Of a stretch of DNA of 64,000 nucleotides, positions 52,201 through 59,486 are shown in pieces. The notes below the pieces were generated by a model, which was given only the letters and a program-made list of their open reading frames with translations, did not search any database and was not told the DNA's origin. Positions within the stretch are counted from its first letter, which is position 1. Each line of letters begins with the position of its first letter. The position numbers and the translations under genes are program-made. The DNA comes from Nonomuraea maritima (GTDB lineage: Bacteria; Actinomycetota; Actinomycetes; Streptosporangiales; Streptosporangiaceae): the NCBI RefSeq assembly GCF_900100395.1, contig NZ_FNFB01000016.1, positions 98,989 to 162,988 of the forward strand, written 5' to 3'.

Positions 52201-52626
52201 TCAGCGGCCTTCCAGTGCTTTCCTGGCCGCGTCCAGCACTTTCGCGATGTGTGAGCCCTCTGGGGAGGCGGGGACCTCACCGAACCCCTCCGCCGGGTCG
52301 TACCGGACGTCGAGCCCGGAGTCGACGAGCCGTTGCGCCCACCGCAGGGCGGTGTTCAGCCGCTCGGAGGCCGGCGGCCTGCCCTGGGCCGCGGCCGACA
52401 GGTTGCGCAGGTTCGTGGCAGGCCCGGACTGGCTGTGGGCGCGCGACAGCTTCCAGGGGATGGCCGCGCTGTGGTCGAGCATCGGCTTGGCCAGCCCGGC
52501 GGCCCGCTTCGCCTGCAGCACCCCGGACTCGCTGACCCCGAAATGATCGGCCAACTCCTGAACGCTCCTGCCCTCGGCGACAAGCCTGGCCAACTCCGCA
52601 CGATCGATGGTCGCCTTCCGAGCCAC
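52201..52626 (-). CDS. Helix-turn-helix protein, unknown function
   Basis: A 141-aa protein with a short Psq/resolvase-like HTH near the N-terminus (RAELARLVAEGRSVQELADHFGVSESGVLQAKRAAGLAK). The rest is helical and unrecognised (TALRWAQRLVDSGLDVRYDPAEGFGEVP). GTG 52626 was chosen as start since GGAGG lies upstream at normal spacing; an ATG at 52665 would add 13 Arg/Gly-rich residues. It may bind DNA in the adjacent accessory region. It is next to the tRNA-Pro gene. Confidence 0.7.
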   Translation of the reverse strand: MARKATIDRAELARLVAEGRSVQELADHFGVSESGVLQAKRAAGLAKPMLDHSAAIPWKLSRAHSQSGPATNLRNLSAAAQGRPPASERLNTALRWAQRLVDSGLDVRYDPAEGFGEVPASPEGSHIAKVLDAARKALEGR

Positions 52627-52721
52627 CCGGCCGCCTCCGCTCCGCTCACGCGTGTACGCGTGCACCTCCGATGTGCGCTAAGGTTATGACGTCCCGCCCC
52701 GCAGGGGGCGGCCGACACAAC

Positions 52722-52798
<77 letters not shown>

Positions 52799-52861
52799 GA
52801 TCGACACTGGTCGGCAAGGGTGTCACCCGCTAGGGTGGCACCCTTTCGCATTGGTGAGTGA

Positions 52862-53130
52862 CTAACACCGAAAGAGACTGTTTATCGCGGCCGCTCCTTG
52901 CAAGAGGACGGGGTGGATCTGCTTGCGGTGGACGGCTTCGGTGACGGCCGTGCCGCTGTGGCCGACCAGCCGGGCGATGTCCTCTAACGGGACGCCTGAG
53001 TCGGAGAGCAACGAGACGAAGCTGTGCCGCATCTCCGGAGGGGTCCAGTGGTACGCGGGCAGCCCGACATCGTCTTCTGGACAGCTCGTCTGACGTTGTG
53101 GGCATCGAGGACGCGGCCTATAGGCCGACT
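52862..53130 (-). pseudogene. Decayed tyrosine integrase, C-terminal remnant
   Basis: Read on the minus strand, the frame ending at a TAG (52862–52864) encodes LPAYHWTPPEMRHSFVSLLS, then DSGVPLEDIARLVGHSGTAV and TEAVHRKQIHPVLLQGAAAI. That is the end of a phage/ICE-type integrase with the HxxR and GH motifs. A second frame just upstream (about 53070–53130) gives RVLDAHNVRRAVQKT, the preceding family segment, so there is a frameshift near 53070. The usual nucleophile Tyr (VYRKQ) is His here (VHRKQ). No N-terminal part or start remains. It sits beside tRNA-Pro, so an integrated element once used this site. Confidence 0.88.
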
Positions 53131-53159
53131 CGTCGTGCAGGTGAGGCAGACTGAGCGCT

Positions 53160-53456
53160 ATGGATCATGGGTTGCGTAACTATCCAGTACTTCGAGAGTC
53201 GGCGGATGGGCCGTATGCGTGCCCATGCTGCGGATACGTGACCTTGTCCGAGAGGGGCGGGTTCGAGATCTGCCCAGTGTGCTTCTGGGAGGACGACGGC
53301 CAGGACGACCCGGATGCCGATGTCGTGCTGGGCGGTCCCAACGGTTACCTGAGCTTGACTCAGGCGCGCCGCAACTTCCTTGCGTTTGGTGCGTGCGAGG
53401 GAGCTATCCGTCAACGTGTCCGGCCGCCGCTTCCCGAGGAAAATCCGCCCGCTTGA
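53160..53456 (+). CDS. CPCC-family cysteine-rich protein
   Basis: A 98-aa protein with the paired zinc-knuckle-like motifs CPCCGYVTLSERGGFEICPVC followed by FWEDDGQDDPDADVVLGGPN, which are diagnostic of the CPCC (cysteine-rich) family. Metal binding through the four Cys is likely; biological role is unknown, with frequent occurrence in accessory and toxin-immunity-type neighbourhoods. ATG 53160; no clear ribosome site. Confidence 0.82.
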   Translation: MDHGLRNYPVLRESADGPYACPCCGYVTLSERGGFEICPVCFWEDDGQDDPDADVVLGGPNGYLSLTQARRNFLAFGACEGAIRQRVRPPLPEENPPA

Positions 53457-53803
53457 GGGTTTCGCCGTAGTGCGGCCCCCGAGTGCATCTCCTGTTCCGT
53501 TCCAGTTCCGTCCGAAGTCGTAAACCGCCGGAAGCCAACGGGAGACGTTATGAGCCGTATCACCTGGTTAGAGCACTACTCGACGTGATCGGCGCGGGTC
53601 GCACCCATGGCAGATGAGAGTTCGAGCTGTACTACTACATGGTCTGTCGCTCGGCGTATGGCCTGAGTGACATCCAAAGCGCATTGCCTCGTTCGTTAGG
53701 GCATTGCTTGTGGCCATGTGCTGATATTTCGGGGTTCGCCGGATATTCGGGTGTGGCGCGGTACGAAGATCGGTACTGTCGGTCACAGGTTCACGAGGCC
53801 CAG
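53457..53803. other. Gap before the Y-RNA array, no gene seen
   Basis: No coding frame with actinomycete codon use. The GC content drops compared with the flanks. Fragments resembling tRNA or Y-RNA parts occur (TGGTTAGAGCA near 53566, GCGCGGGTCG near 53592, GCGCGGTACGAAG near 53756), but I could not assemble them into paired structures. Possibly decayed earlier copies of the array, and the place for its promoter. Confidence 0.4.
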
Positions 53804-53878
53804 AAAAGGTGCGGGTTGAATGGGTGTCGGTTGTCGCTTTTGGCAAGGTGCGATCCGATACACGCATCTGCGCCTTTT
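53804..53878 (+). ncRNA. Compact Y-RNA-like RNA (stem only), copy 0
   Basis: A 75-nt stem-loop. The lower helix AAAAGGTGCGG (53804–53814) pairs with CTGCGCCTTTT (53868–53878, two G-U). The internal loop is GTTGAA opposite GCAT, and the upper helix GTGTCGG pairs with CCG-AT-ACAC. The closing loop begins TTGTC. This repeats, with changes, the GTCGAA … CGGTTATC strand of the three larger RNAs, but lacks a tRNA-like part. It is the least certain copy. Confidence 0.5.
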
Positions 53879-53908
53879 GTGGGACGTGTGAGCTGGTCAG
53901 GTCTGGTG

Positions 53909-54045
53909 CTGGCGCGGGTCGAAGCGTGTCGGTTATCCACTGTTAATGGGGTGGTTGCGGGTTCGAGCCCCGCCGCAGGCTTCGGTCTGTGTAGCTCAAT
54001 TGGCAGAGCACCAAATCGCCGGCGTGCATCCCATATCCGCGCCAG
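53909..54045 (+). ncRNA. Y RNA (YrlA-like) with permuted tRNA module, copy 1
   Basis: A 137-nt RNA. Ro60-type stem: CTGGCGCGG (53909–53917) pairs perfectly with CCGCGCCAG (54037–54045). The internal loop is GTCGAA / ATCCCATAT, and the upper helix GCGTGTCGG pairs with CCGGCGTGC (54019–54027). The 5' strand then continues TTATC, like animal Y RNAs. Inside is a tRNA fold in permuted order: T arm GCGGG-TTCGAGC-CCCGC, acceptor strand CGCAGGC closed by a TTCG tetraloop onto GTCTGTG, TA, then D arm GCTC-AATTGGCA-GAGC. There is no anticodon arm. It belongs to the array upstream of ro60. Confidence 0.82.
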
Positions 54046-54072
54046 TTCCCGACCTGATCGTTCGTCAGTCTC

Positions 54073-54217
54073 GCCAGTGGTACGGGTCGAATCTCTATCG
54101 GTTACCGACTCGAATTCGGGTGACGCAGGTTCAAATCCTGCCGGGCCGGCCAGCGCCGGCCTGTCGTCCAGCGGCCCAGGACGCCTCCGGTAGGTCCGCC
54201 ACATCCGTACCGCTGGC
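54073..54217 (+). ncRNA. Y RNA (YrlA-like) with permuted tRNA module, copy 2
   Basis: A 145-nt RNA. Lower stem GCCAGTGGTACGG (54073–54085) pairs over 13 bp with CCGTACCGCTGGC (54205–54217; one G-U). Internal loop GTCGAA opposite CACAT; upper helix CTATCGG/CCGGTAG; then TTACC. A small hairpin ACTCG-AATT-CGGGT follows. The T arm is GCAGG-TTCAAAT-CCTGC, and the capped acceptor CGGGCCGGC-CAGC-GCCGGCCTG is 9 bp. TC comes next, then the D arm GTCC-AGCGGCCCA-GGAC. The T arm shares 17 identical bases with the tRNA-Pro gene. Confidence 0.82.
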
Positions 54218-54236
54218 AGGGCTGACGAACGCAGGC

Positions 54237-54370
54237 AGGGGAGCGGGTCGAAGCTCATCGGTTATCGGAACAGTGTGTCGCAGGTTCGAGTCCTGCCCAC
54301 CCGCCCGGGTGGTAGCTCAGTCGGCAGAGCGTCTGTCATCACCGCTGGGCATCACCACATCCGCTCCCCT
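54237..54370 (+). ncRNA. Y RNA (YrlA-like) with permuted tRNA module, copy 3
   Basis: A 134-nt RNA. AGGGGAGCGG (54237–54246) pairs with CCGCTCCCCT (54361–54370), 10 bp. Internal loop GTCGAA opposite ATCACCACAT; upper helix GCTCATCGG/CCGCTGGGC with one mismatch; then TTATC. T arm GCAGG-TTCGAGT-CCTGC; capped acceptor CCACCC-GCCC-GGGTGG; TA; D arm GCTC-AGTCGGCA-GAGC. Its 3' end reaches into the ro60 leader, where the same CUCC bases can instead pair with the ro60 ribosome site. Confidence 0.82.
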
Positions 54371-54408
54371 TCGCATATCCGCCTTCGGGCGGGTCGAACG
54401 CAAGGAGC
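54363..54408 (+). promoter_or_regulatory. ro60 mRNA leader: permuted Y-RNA-like element that occludes the ribosome site
   Basis: CCGCC-TTCG-GGCGG (54379–54392) is a short helix flanked by CATAT (54374–54378) and GTCGAA (54393–54398), the same two strands that form the internal loop of the Ro60-type stem in the Y RNAs, here in swapped order. An outer helix pairs GCTCC…CCTTCG (54363–54373) with CGCAAGGAGC (54399–54408), so AAGGAG (54402–54407), the ro60 ribosome site 6 nt before the ATG, is fully paired. Ro60 binding could stabilise this closed form. The 5' part overlaps the 3' strand of Y copy 3, so the two folds exclude each other. Confidence 0.55.
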
Positions 54409-54413
54409 GCACC

Positions 54414-56087
54414 ATGGCACGTGATCCCCTCGCCGCGGTCTCGGCGTTGGCGACCCCGCAGAACCAGCCGATCCCCGGCCGTACCGACCAGGTGCGGAAC
54501 CCCGCCGGCGGATACGTCTTCGGCAAGGACCTGTGGACGAAGCTGGAGGACTTCCTGATCCTCGGCACCACGGGCGGCACCTACTACGTGGGTGAGGACA
54601 AGCTCACCGCCGACAACGCCGCGGTGCTGTTCCAGGCCATCGCCGAGGACGGCCCGCGGGTCGTTCGCATGCTCACGGACATCTCGACCGCTCGGCCGCC
54701 TCGCGCCCCGAAGCAGCGTCCCGCCTTGTTCGCCCTCGCCGCGGCGTACGCCAAGGGAGACGCCGACACTCGCCAGGCCGCCAAGCTCGCGCTGGCCAAG
54801 GTGGCGCGCACCACCGACCACCTCGCCGCGTTCTTCGGCTACTACAAGAACCTCGGCGGCAAGCCGACCGCGCGAGGCACGGCGCCCACGGTCGGCCGGT
54901 CCCTGCGGACCGCGCTCGGCTCGTGGTTCCTGACCGGCGCGCCGGACGACGTGGCGTTCAAGGCCTGCAAGGCGCGTCAGCGCAAGACGCCGCAGGGTGA
55001 GGCGTTCGACCTGCGGGACGTGCTCCGCATCGCCCACCCCGTCGCGGACGACGAGCAGCGGAAGATGCTGTTCGGGTGGATCGCCGGGAACGTCTCCGAC
55101 GACGAGGCGCGCGACAAGCTGCCCACCGTGGACCGGTTCCTGACGGCCAAGGCCGTCACCAGTCCGGCTCAGGCGGTGGACGTCGTCACGACGGCGAAGG
55201 TGCCGTGGGAGTTCCTGCCCGACGCGGTACTGAAGGACCCGTCCGTGTGGGAGGCGCTGATCGAGACGGTCGGCATGACCGCGCTCATCCGCAACCTCGC
55301 CAGGATGACCCGGCTCGGCACGCTCACGCCCATGGCGCAGGCAACCTCGCGGGCCGTGCGGCGCCTCACCGACCGGGAGGCGATCCTTCGGGCCCGCATC
55401 CATCCGATGGACGCTTGGCTCGCCATGCGCGTCTACGCGTCCGGGCAGGCGCAGCAGAACCGGCGCGCTGACCGGCAGACCTGGCGCCCGGTGCCGGCCA
55501 TCCTGGATGCGCTGGAAGAGACGTACGAGGCGGCGTTCGGCACGGTCGAGCCGTCCGGGAAGCGGCTGCTCGTCGCCGTGGACTCGTCGGGGTCGATGAG
55601 TGGCCAGTGGCACGGCGGGGTGGTCACGGTGGGTGGATCGCCGATCGGCGCCGCATACGAGGTCGCCAACGCCATGGCGGTCATGCTCGCCCGCATCGAG
55701 CAGGGCAACGTCCACGTGATCGACGTGGACACGAGCGTGCACGCGTCGAAGGTGACGCCGCGTACCAACCTGCGCGAGATCGCATCCTGGCGTCCCTCGG
55801 GCGGCGGGACGGACCTGTCGCTGCCGTTCACGTGGGCGGCCCACGAGCAGATGGGGGTGGACGGGATCGTCGTGTTCACCGACAACGAGACGTGGGCCGG
55901 CCGTTCTCACCCGACGCAGGCTCTCGCGGCTTACCGCCGTACGGTCAACCCGGACGTGCGTGTCGTGGTCGCGGCGATGACGGCGGTCGGGCACACGATC
56001 GGCGACCCGCAGGATGACGGTGTCCTCAACGTCGCCGGCCTCGACGCGTCGCTTCCCCTCATCGTCAACGGATTCGTCCGGTCCTGA
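54414..56087 (+). CDS. Ro60/TROVE-domain RNA-binding protein (bacterial Rsr)
   Basis: A 557-aa Ro60 orthologue. Residues about 15–370 form the TROVE HEAT-repeat ring (QVRNPAGGYVFGKDLWTKLEDFLILGTTGGTYYVGEDKL is the typical N-terminal block), and about 383–557 are a VWA-like domain with the MIDAS motif DSSGSMS (Asp390). Ro60 binds Y RNAs on its outer surface and misfolded RNA 3' ends in the ring. In Deinococcus it works with PNPase in RNA decay. ATG 54414 begins MARDPLAAVSAL; the frame runs further upstream through the Y-RNA array, which is not coding. The RNA genes directly upstream are its evident ligands. Confidence 0.95.
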   Translation: MARDPLAAVSALATPQNQPIPGRTDQVRNPAGGYVFGKDLWTKLEDFLILGTTGGTYYVGEDKLTADNAAVLFQAIAEDGPRVVRMLTDISTARPPRAPKQRPALFALAAAYAKGDADTRQAAKLALAKVARTTDHLAAFFGYYKNLGGKPTARGTAPTVGRSLRTALGSWFLTGAPDDVAFKACKARQRKTPQGEAFDLRDVLRIAHPVADDEQRKMLFGWIAGNVSDDEARDKLPTVDRFLTAKAVTSPAQAVDVVTTAKVPWEFLPDAVLKDPSVWEALIETVGMTALIRNLARMTRLGTLTPMAQATSRAVRRLTDREAILRARIHPMDAWLAMRVYASGQAQQNRRADRQTWRPVPAILDALEETYEAAFGTVEPSGKRLLVAVDSSGSMSGQWHGGVVTVGGSPIGAAYEVANAMAVMLARIEQGNVHVIDVDTSVHASKVTPRTNLREIASWRPSGGGTDLSLPFTWAAHEQMGVDGIVVFTDNETWAGRSHPTQALAAYRRTVNPDVRVVVAAMTAVGHTIGDPQDDGVLNVAGLDASLPLIVNGFVRS

Positions 56088-56158
56088 AATGAAGGCTCGC
56101 AGATTTTGGGGACGTGTGCCCCGGTCGGGAGGAGATTCCCGGCCGGGGCAGCGACGGT

Positions 56159-57049
56159 TCAGGGGTGGAGGAGGAGTAGGGGGTCGCAGGTGTTGGTGCC
56201 TGCCAGTTGGTGGTTGTTGGGGTCGCGGAGCTGGGTTTCGCTGTTCACGATGAAGTAGCCGCCGGACGTGCGGGGGATGACGATCAACGTCTGGAAGCGC
56301 ATCTGCTCCTGGGCATCGGCTACCGTCGCGCCCTGGCCTAGTGCGTGGACGAGCATGGTTCTGAGCATGTCGAAGAGGTTGTCGTGGCTGAAGCCGGGCC
56401 AGATCAGCACCCGGTAGACGTGCGGCAGGACGCCGAGCTGCTCGCTGAACCCGCGGACCGAGACGCGGGTGTGCGCCCAGTCCGGGATGTTGCGGGCGGC
56501 GATGCTCTGTTGCGCCTCGAGGTCGTTGCGTGACACCGGGCGGGCGGTGGCCATGTGGATGTGGAGCTGGTTGAAGGTCCGGGCGCGCTGCGAGTTGATG
56601 CCGAGCCCCACCGGCGTCCGCACCACGGTCGGCGGTCGCGTGGCGAAGTAGGCGGCGGCGTCCCAGTAGTTCGGCGCGTGGCTGTTGCAGATCCAGGGAC
56701 ACTCGATCCCGTTGATCCGCTGGGTGGGGACGAGGATGAAGTTCGTGTACCCGGAGGTGTTGTTGTTGCCGGGCATCACGACGTAGTCGTCGCCGTTCTG
56801 CAGGCAGCTGTTGTTGCCGTGGCAGCGCTGCATCGAGACCCACAGGCGGTCCATGCTGTTCGGGCTTCCGCACACCGTCGGGTCGGGGCCTCCGGCGGTG
56901 GGAGGCGGTGGCGGCGTGTCGGACGCCAGCGCCGGGATCTGGCAGGCGGTCGACAGGACGACGCCCGCGCCGGTCAGACCGGAGGCGCGGACGAAATGGC
57001 GGCGGCTCAGGCCGTCCGCCGCGGTTTCCGGCACGCCGTTCTCCCCCAT
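56159..57049 (-). CDS. Tat-exported CDP-diacylglycerol pyrophosphatase-like protein
   Basis: A 296-aa protein with a twin-arginine signal (GLSRRHFVRASGLTGAGVVL, Arg16–17; ALAS near residue 42 as cleavage site, or Cys36 as a possible lipobox). The mature part matches the Cdh family: FILVPTQRINGIECPW, GLGINSQRARTFNQLHIHMA (His163/His165, HIT-like active site). Cdh proteins hydrolyse CDP-diacylglycerol to phosphatidate and CMP. Several Cys in the mature part suggest disulfides outside the membrane. ATG 57049 was chosen over the upstream ATG because the Tat motif then lies near the N-terminus. Confidence 0.8.
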   Translation of the reverse strand: MGENGVPETAADGLSRRHFVRASGLTGAGVVLSTACQIPALASDTPPPPPTAGGPDPTVCGSPNSMDRLWVSMQRCHGNNSCLQNGDDYVVMPGNNNTSGYTNFILVPTQRINGIECPWICNSHAPNYWDAAAYFATRPPTVVRTPVGLGINSQRARTFNQLHIHMATARPVSRNDLEAQQSIAARNIPDWAHTRVSVRGFSEQLGVLPHVYRVLIWPGFSHDNLFDMLRTMLVHALGQGATVADAQEQMRFQTLIVIPRTSGGYFIVNSETQLRDPNNHQLAGTNTCDPLLLLHP

Positions 57050-57263
57050 GGACAACCCCCGATGATCTTTGCGAGCGTCCGCCACGCGGCCTGAAGCGCT
57101 CGCGCCCCGAATGGCGCCTGTCGCGGGTTCCGCCACCCGCGAATCAGGATGCTCCCCATCGCGATCATCCGGTGAAACCGGGGGGAGCGAGGCTTGGGGC
57201 TTCGCTGGTCAGAACGGGACACTCCTGGCGGGCGGCGAAGGCTCGCGTGCTGGAATGGGGGGC

Positions 57264-58160
57264 ATGTCTCTGGACGAGCTTCGTGAGCTGCTGCGACGGC
57301 ATGCGCGGCCCGGCCTGACCACTGCCATCGACGGCGTCCGGGTCTGCATGGCCGATCATGCCGTCGCGCCGGTGTCCTCGATGTCCGGCACGGTGCTGGC
57401 GATCGTCGCCCAGGGCGGCAAGCGCCTCGCGCTGGGGGACCGCGTCTACGAGTACGGCGCCGGCCAGTACCTCGTCGCCTCGGTCGACCTGCCGGTGACA
57501 GGGCATTTCGTCGACACCGCGCGCCCCTCGCTGGGCTTCGGGATGACGCTGGAACCAGCCGTTATCGCTGAGTTGCTGCTGCAGGCCGGGCCGGGGGAGC
57601 TGCCGCGGTCCACCGCAGCCGCACCGCCGGGCATCGCGGTCAGTGACGCCCCGGACGAGTTGCTCGACGCCGTCGTACGGCTGCTGCGCCTGCTCGATCG
57701 TCCAGGCGACAGGAAGATGCTCGCCCCGCTGGTCAAGCGGGAGATCCTGTGGCGGTTGCTGACAGGGGAGCAGGGCGAGGCCGTGCGTCAGCTCGGCCTG
57801 GCGGACAGCAGCCTGAGCCACATCGACCGGGCCGTGCGGTGGATCCGGGAGCACTACACGCAGCCGTTCCGGGTCGAGGAGCTCGCGCGGCTCTCGGGGA
57901 TGAGCGTGTCCGCTTTCCACCGGAACTTCCTGGTGGTGACGGGGATGAGCCCGATCCGCTTTCAGAAGCAGATCCGGTTGCAGGCGGCGCGGTTGCTGCT
58001 GGCGAACCGTCCGCACGATGTCACCGGCGTCGGGCAGCGCGTCGGGTACGACAACCCGTCACAGTTCAGCCGGGAGTACCGGCGCCAGTTCGGCGTTCCG
58101 CCCAGCGTCGACGCGGCCCGGTTGCGGGACGGCGCAGGTCCCGCCGTGGCGCTGCCGTGA
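57264..58160 (+). CDS. AraC-family transcriptional regulator
   Basis: A 298-aa regulator. The N-terminal AraC_N cupin-like part (residues 1–175; SSMSGTVLAIVAQGGKRLALGDRVYEYGAGQYLVASVDLPVTG) is of the AraC_N type found near dehydrogenases. The C-terminal double HTH is FRVEELARLSGMSVSAFHRNFLVVTGMSPIRFQKQIRLQAARLL … VGQRVGYDNPSQFSREYRRQFG. ATG 57264 has GGGGGG upstream; ATG 57255 is close. The aldo/keto reductase gene 180 nt downstream on the same strand is its likely target. Confidence 0.92.
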   Translation: MSLDELRELLRRHARPGLTTAIDGVRVCMADHAVAPVSSMSGTVLAIVAQGGKRLALGDRVYEYGAGQYLVASVDLPVTGHFVDTARPSLGFGMTLEPAVIAELLLQAGPGELPRSTAAAPPGIAVSDAPDELLDAVVRLLRLLDRPGDRKMLAPLVKREILWRLLTGEQGEAVRQLGLADSSLSHIDRAVRWIREHYTQPFRVEELARLSGMSVSAFHRNFLVVTGMSPIRFQKQIRLQAARLLLANRPHDVTGVGQRVGYDNPSQFSREYRRQFGVPPSVDAARLRDGAGPAVALP

Positions 58161-58343
58161 CGTCCACCCCAAGAGGATTGTGCAACCACCCGAAAGGATC
58201 GTGAAGGCCGGGCGCTCGCCGCGTTGCTTGCATGGATGTGACCGATCCGGTGGCGCGTGCTCGACGAGGAGCGCTTGCGGGCCCGACTGAGCCGCGTCCC
58301 CGCCGGAGCCACTCACTCACTGGTCGATTCCTTGGGGGCAATC

Positions 58344-59372
58344 ATGAAATATCGTACGTTGGGGCGGACTGGGATGCAGGTCAGCCCGTACTGCCTGGGC
58401 ACCATGATGTTCGGGGCGATGGGCAACCCCGACCACGACGCATCCATCCGGATCATCCACAGGGCGCTGGACGCGGGGATCAACTTCGTCGACACCGCCG
58501 ACGTGTACTCCGCCGGCGAATCCGAGGTGATCGTCGGCAAGGCGCTCAAAGGCCGCCGCGACGACGTCGTCCTGGCGAGCAAGGTGCACTATCCGATGGG
58601 CGACGATCCGAACCACCGGGGCAACTCGCGGCGCTGGATCATGACCGCCGTCGAGAACTCCCTGCGCCGCCTGCGGACCGACCACCTCGACCTCTACCAG
58701 ATCCACCGTCCCGACCCGACGGTCGACGTGGAGGAGACGCTGTCGGCCCTGTCCGACCTGGTCCGCAGCGGCAAGGTACGCGCGATCGGGACGTCCACCT
58801 TCCCTGCCTCGGAGATCGTCGAGGCGCAGTGGGTCGCCGAGCGGCGCGGCCTCGAGCGTTTCCGTACCGAGCAGCCGCCGTACTCGATCGTCAACCGGAG
58901 CATCGAACGCGAGGTCCTGCCGGTCGCCCAGCGCTACGGGATGGGCACCCTGGTCTGGAGCCCGCTCGGCCAGGGCCTGCTCACCGGCCGCTACCGCAGG
59001 GGCGTCCGTACCGACACCCATCGATCCGGTTACACGCCGCAGCACTTCAGCGACGAGCGCAAGCTCGAAGCGGTCGAGCAGCTCGTCCCGCTCGCCGAGA
59101 AGGCCGGACTGCCGATGACCCACCTCGCGATGGCGTTCGCGATCGCCCACCCTGGCGTCACCTCGGCGATCATCGGGCCGCGCACCATGGAGCAGCTGGA
59201 CGACCTGCTCGCCGGCGCGGACGTCACCCTGGACGACGAGATCCTCGACCGGATCGACGAGATCACCCCGCCCGGCACCGACGCCGGCCCCAACCGGACC
59301 GCCTACACCCCGCCCGCCGTCACGACCGTGAGCCTGCGGCGCCGCCCGGTCACCGAGCGCTCCGCCGCCTGA
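58344..59372 (+). CDS. Aldo/keto reductase
   Basis: A 342-aa TIM-barrel NADPH oxidoreductase with the full catalytic tetrad: Asp50 and Tyr55 (FVDTADVYSAG), Lys80 (VLASKVHY) and His121 (LYQIHRPD). The NADP site ends with TSAIIGPRTMEQLDDLL. It resembles the YajO/general-stress AKR group; the substrate is unknown. ATG 58344 with a TTGGGGG site 7–13 nt upstream; the upstream in-frame ATG at 58257 gives an unsupported extension. It follows the AraC gene that presumably regulates it. Confidence 0.93.
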   Translation: MKYRTLGRTGMQVSPYCLGTMMFGAMGNPDHDASIRIIHRALDAGINFVDTADVYSAGESEVIVGKALKGRRDDVVLASKVHYPMGDDPNHRGNSRRWIMTAVENSLRRLRTDHLDLYQIHRPDPTVDVEETLSALSDLVRSGKVRAIGTSTFPASEIVEAQWVAERRGLERFRTEQPPYSIVNRSIEREVLPVAQRYGMGTLVWSPLGQGLLTGRYRRGVRTDTHRSGYTPQHFSDERKLEAVEQLVPLAEKAGLPMTHLAMAFAIAHPGVTSAIIGPRTMEQLDDLLAGADVTLDDEILDRIDEITPPGTDAGPNRTAYTPPAVTTVSLRRRPVTERSAA

Positions 59373-59402
59373 GCCCTGCTCGGACGGCGCCGACGCGAGA
59401 TG

Positions 59403-59430
59403 GGCGGGCGGCCTCTCCCGGCCGCCCGCC
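59403..59430. terminator. Terminator hairpin 1 between AKR and ABC-F genes
   Basis: GGCGGGCGGCC (59403–59413) pairs with GGCCGCCCGCC (59420–59430), 11 bp with a 6-nt loop, in the convergent gap. Confidence 0.65.
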
Positions 59431-59437
59431 ATCCACG

Positions 59438-59476
59438 CCGGATGGGCGGCCGGGAGAAGTCCGCCCGCCCATCCGG
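59438..59476. terminator. Terminator hairpin 2 between AKR and ABC-F genes
   Basis: CCGGATGGGCGG (59438–59449) and CCGCCCATCCGG (59465–59476) form a perfect 12-bp stem with a 15-nt loop. Adjacent to the previous hairpin; the pair can stop transcription from both sides. Confidence 0.65.
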
Positions 59477-59486
59477 GGCACGGCGA

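Noticed and set aside
53639..54258. Open frames of 184 aa (+) and 155 aa (-) in the Y-RNA region
   Set aside because: Codon use is unlike the genome and the translations have no family likeness; paired RNA structures explain the sequence better.
53985..54330. Ordinary tRNA genes, intron-containing or split (Glu-, Gln-like halves)
   Set aside because: The 5' half of each apparent tRNA does not pair with the 3' half downstream, but does pair with the 3' half immediately upstream. No anticodon arm exists.
53946..54413. N-terminal extension of the Ro60 protein into the Y-RNA array
   Set aside because: The extension translates RNA stems; the family N-terminus and a good ribosome site place the start at 54414.
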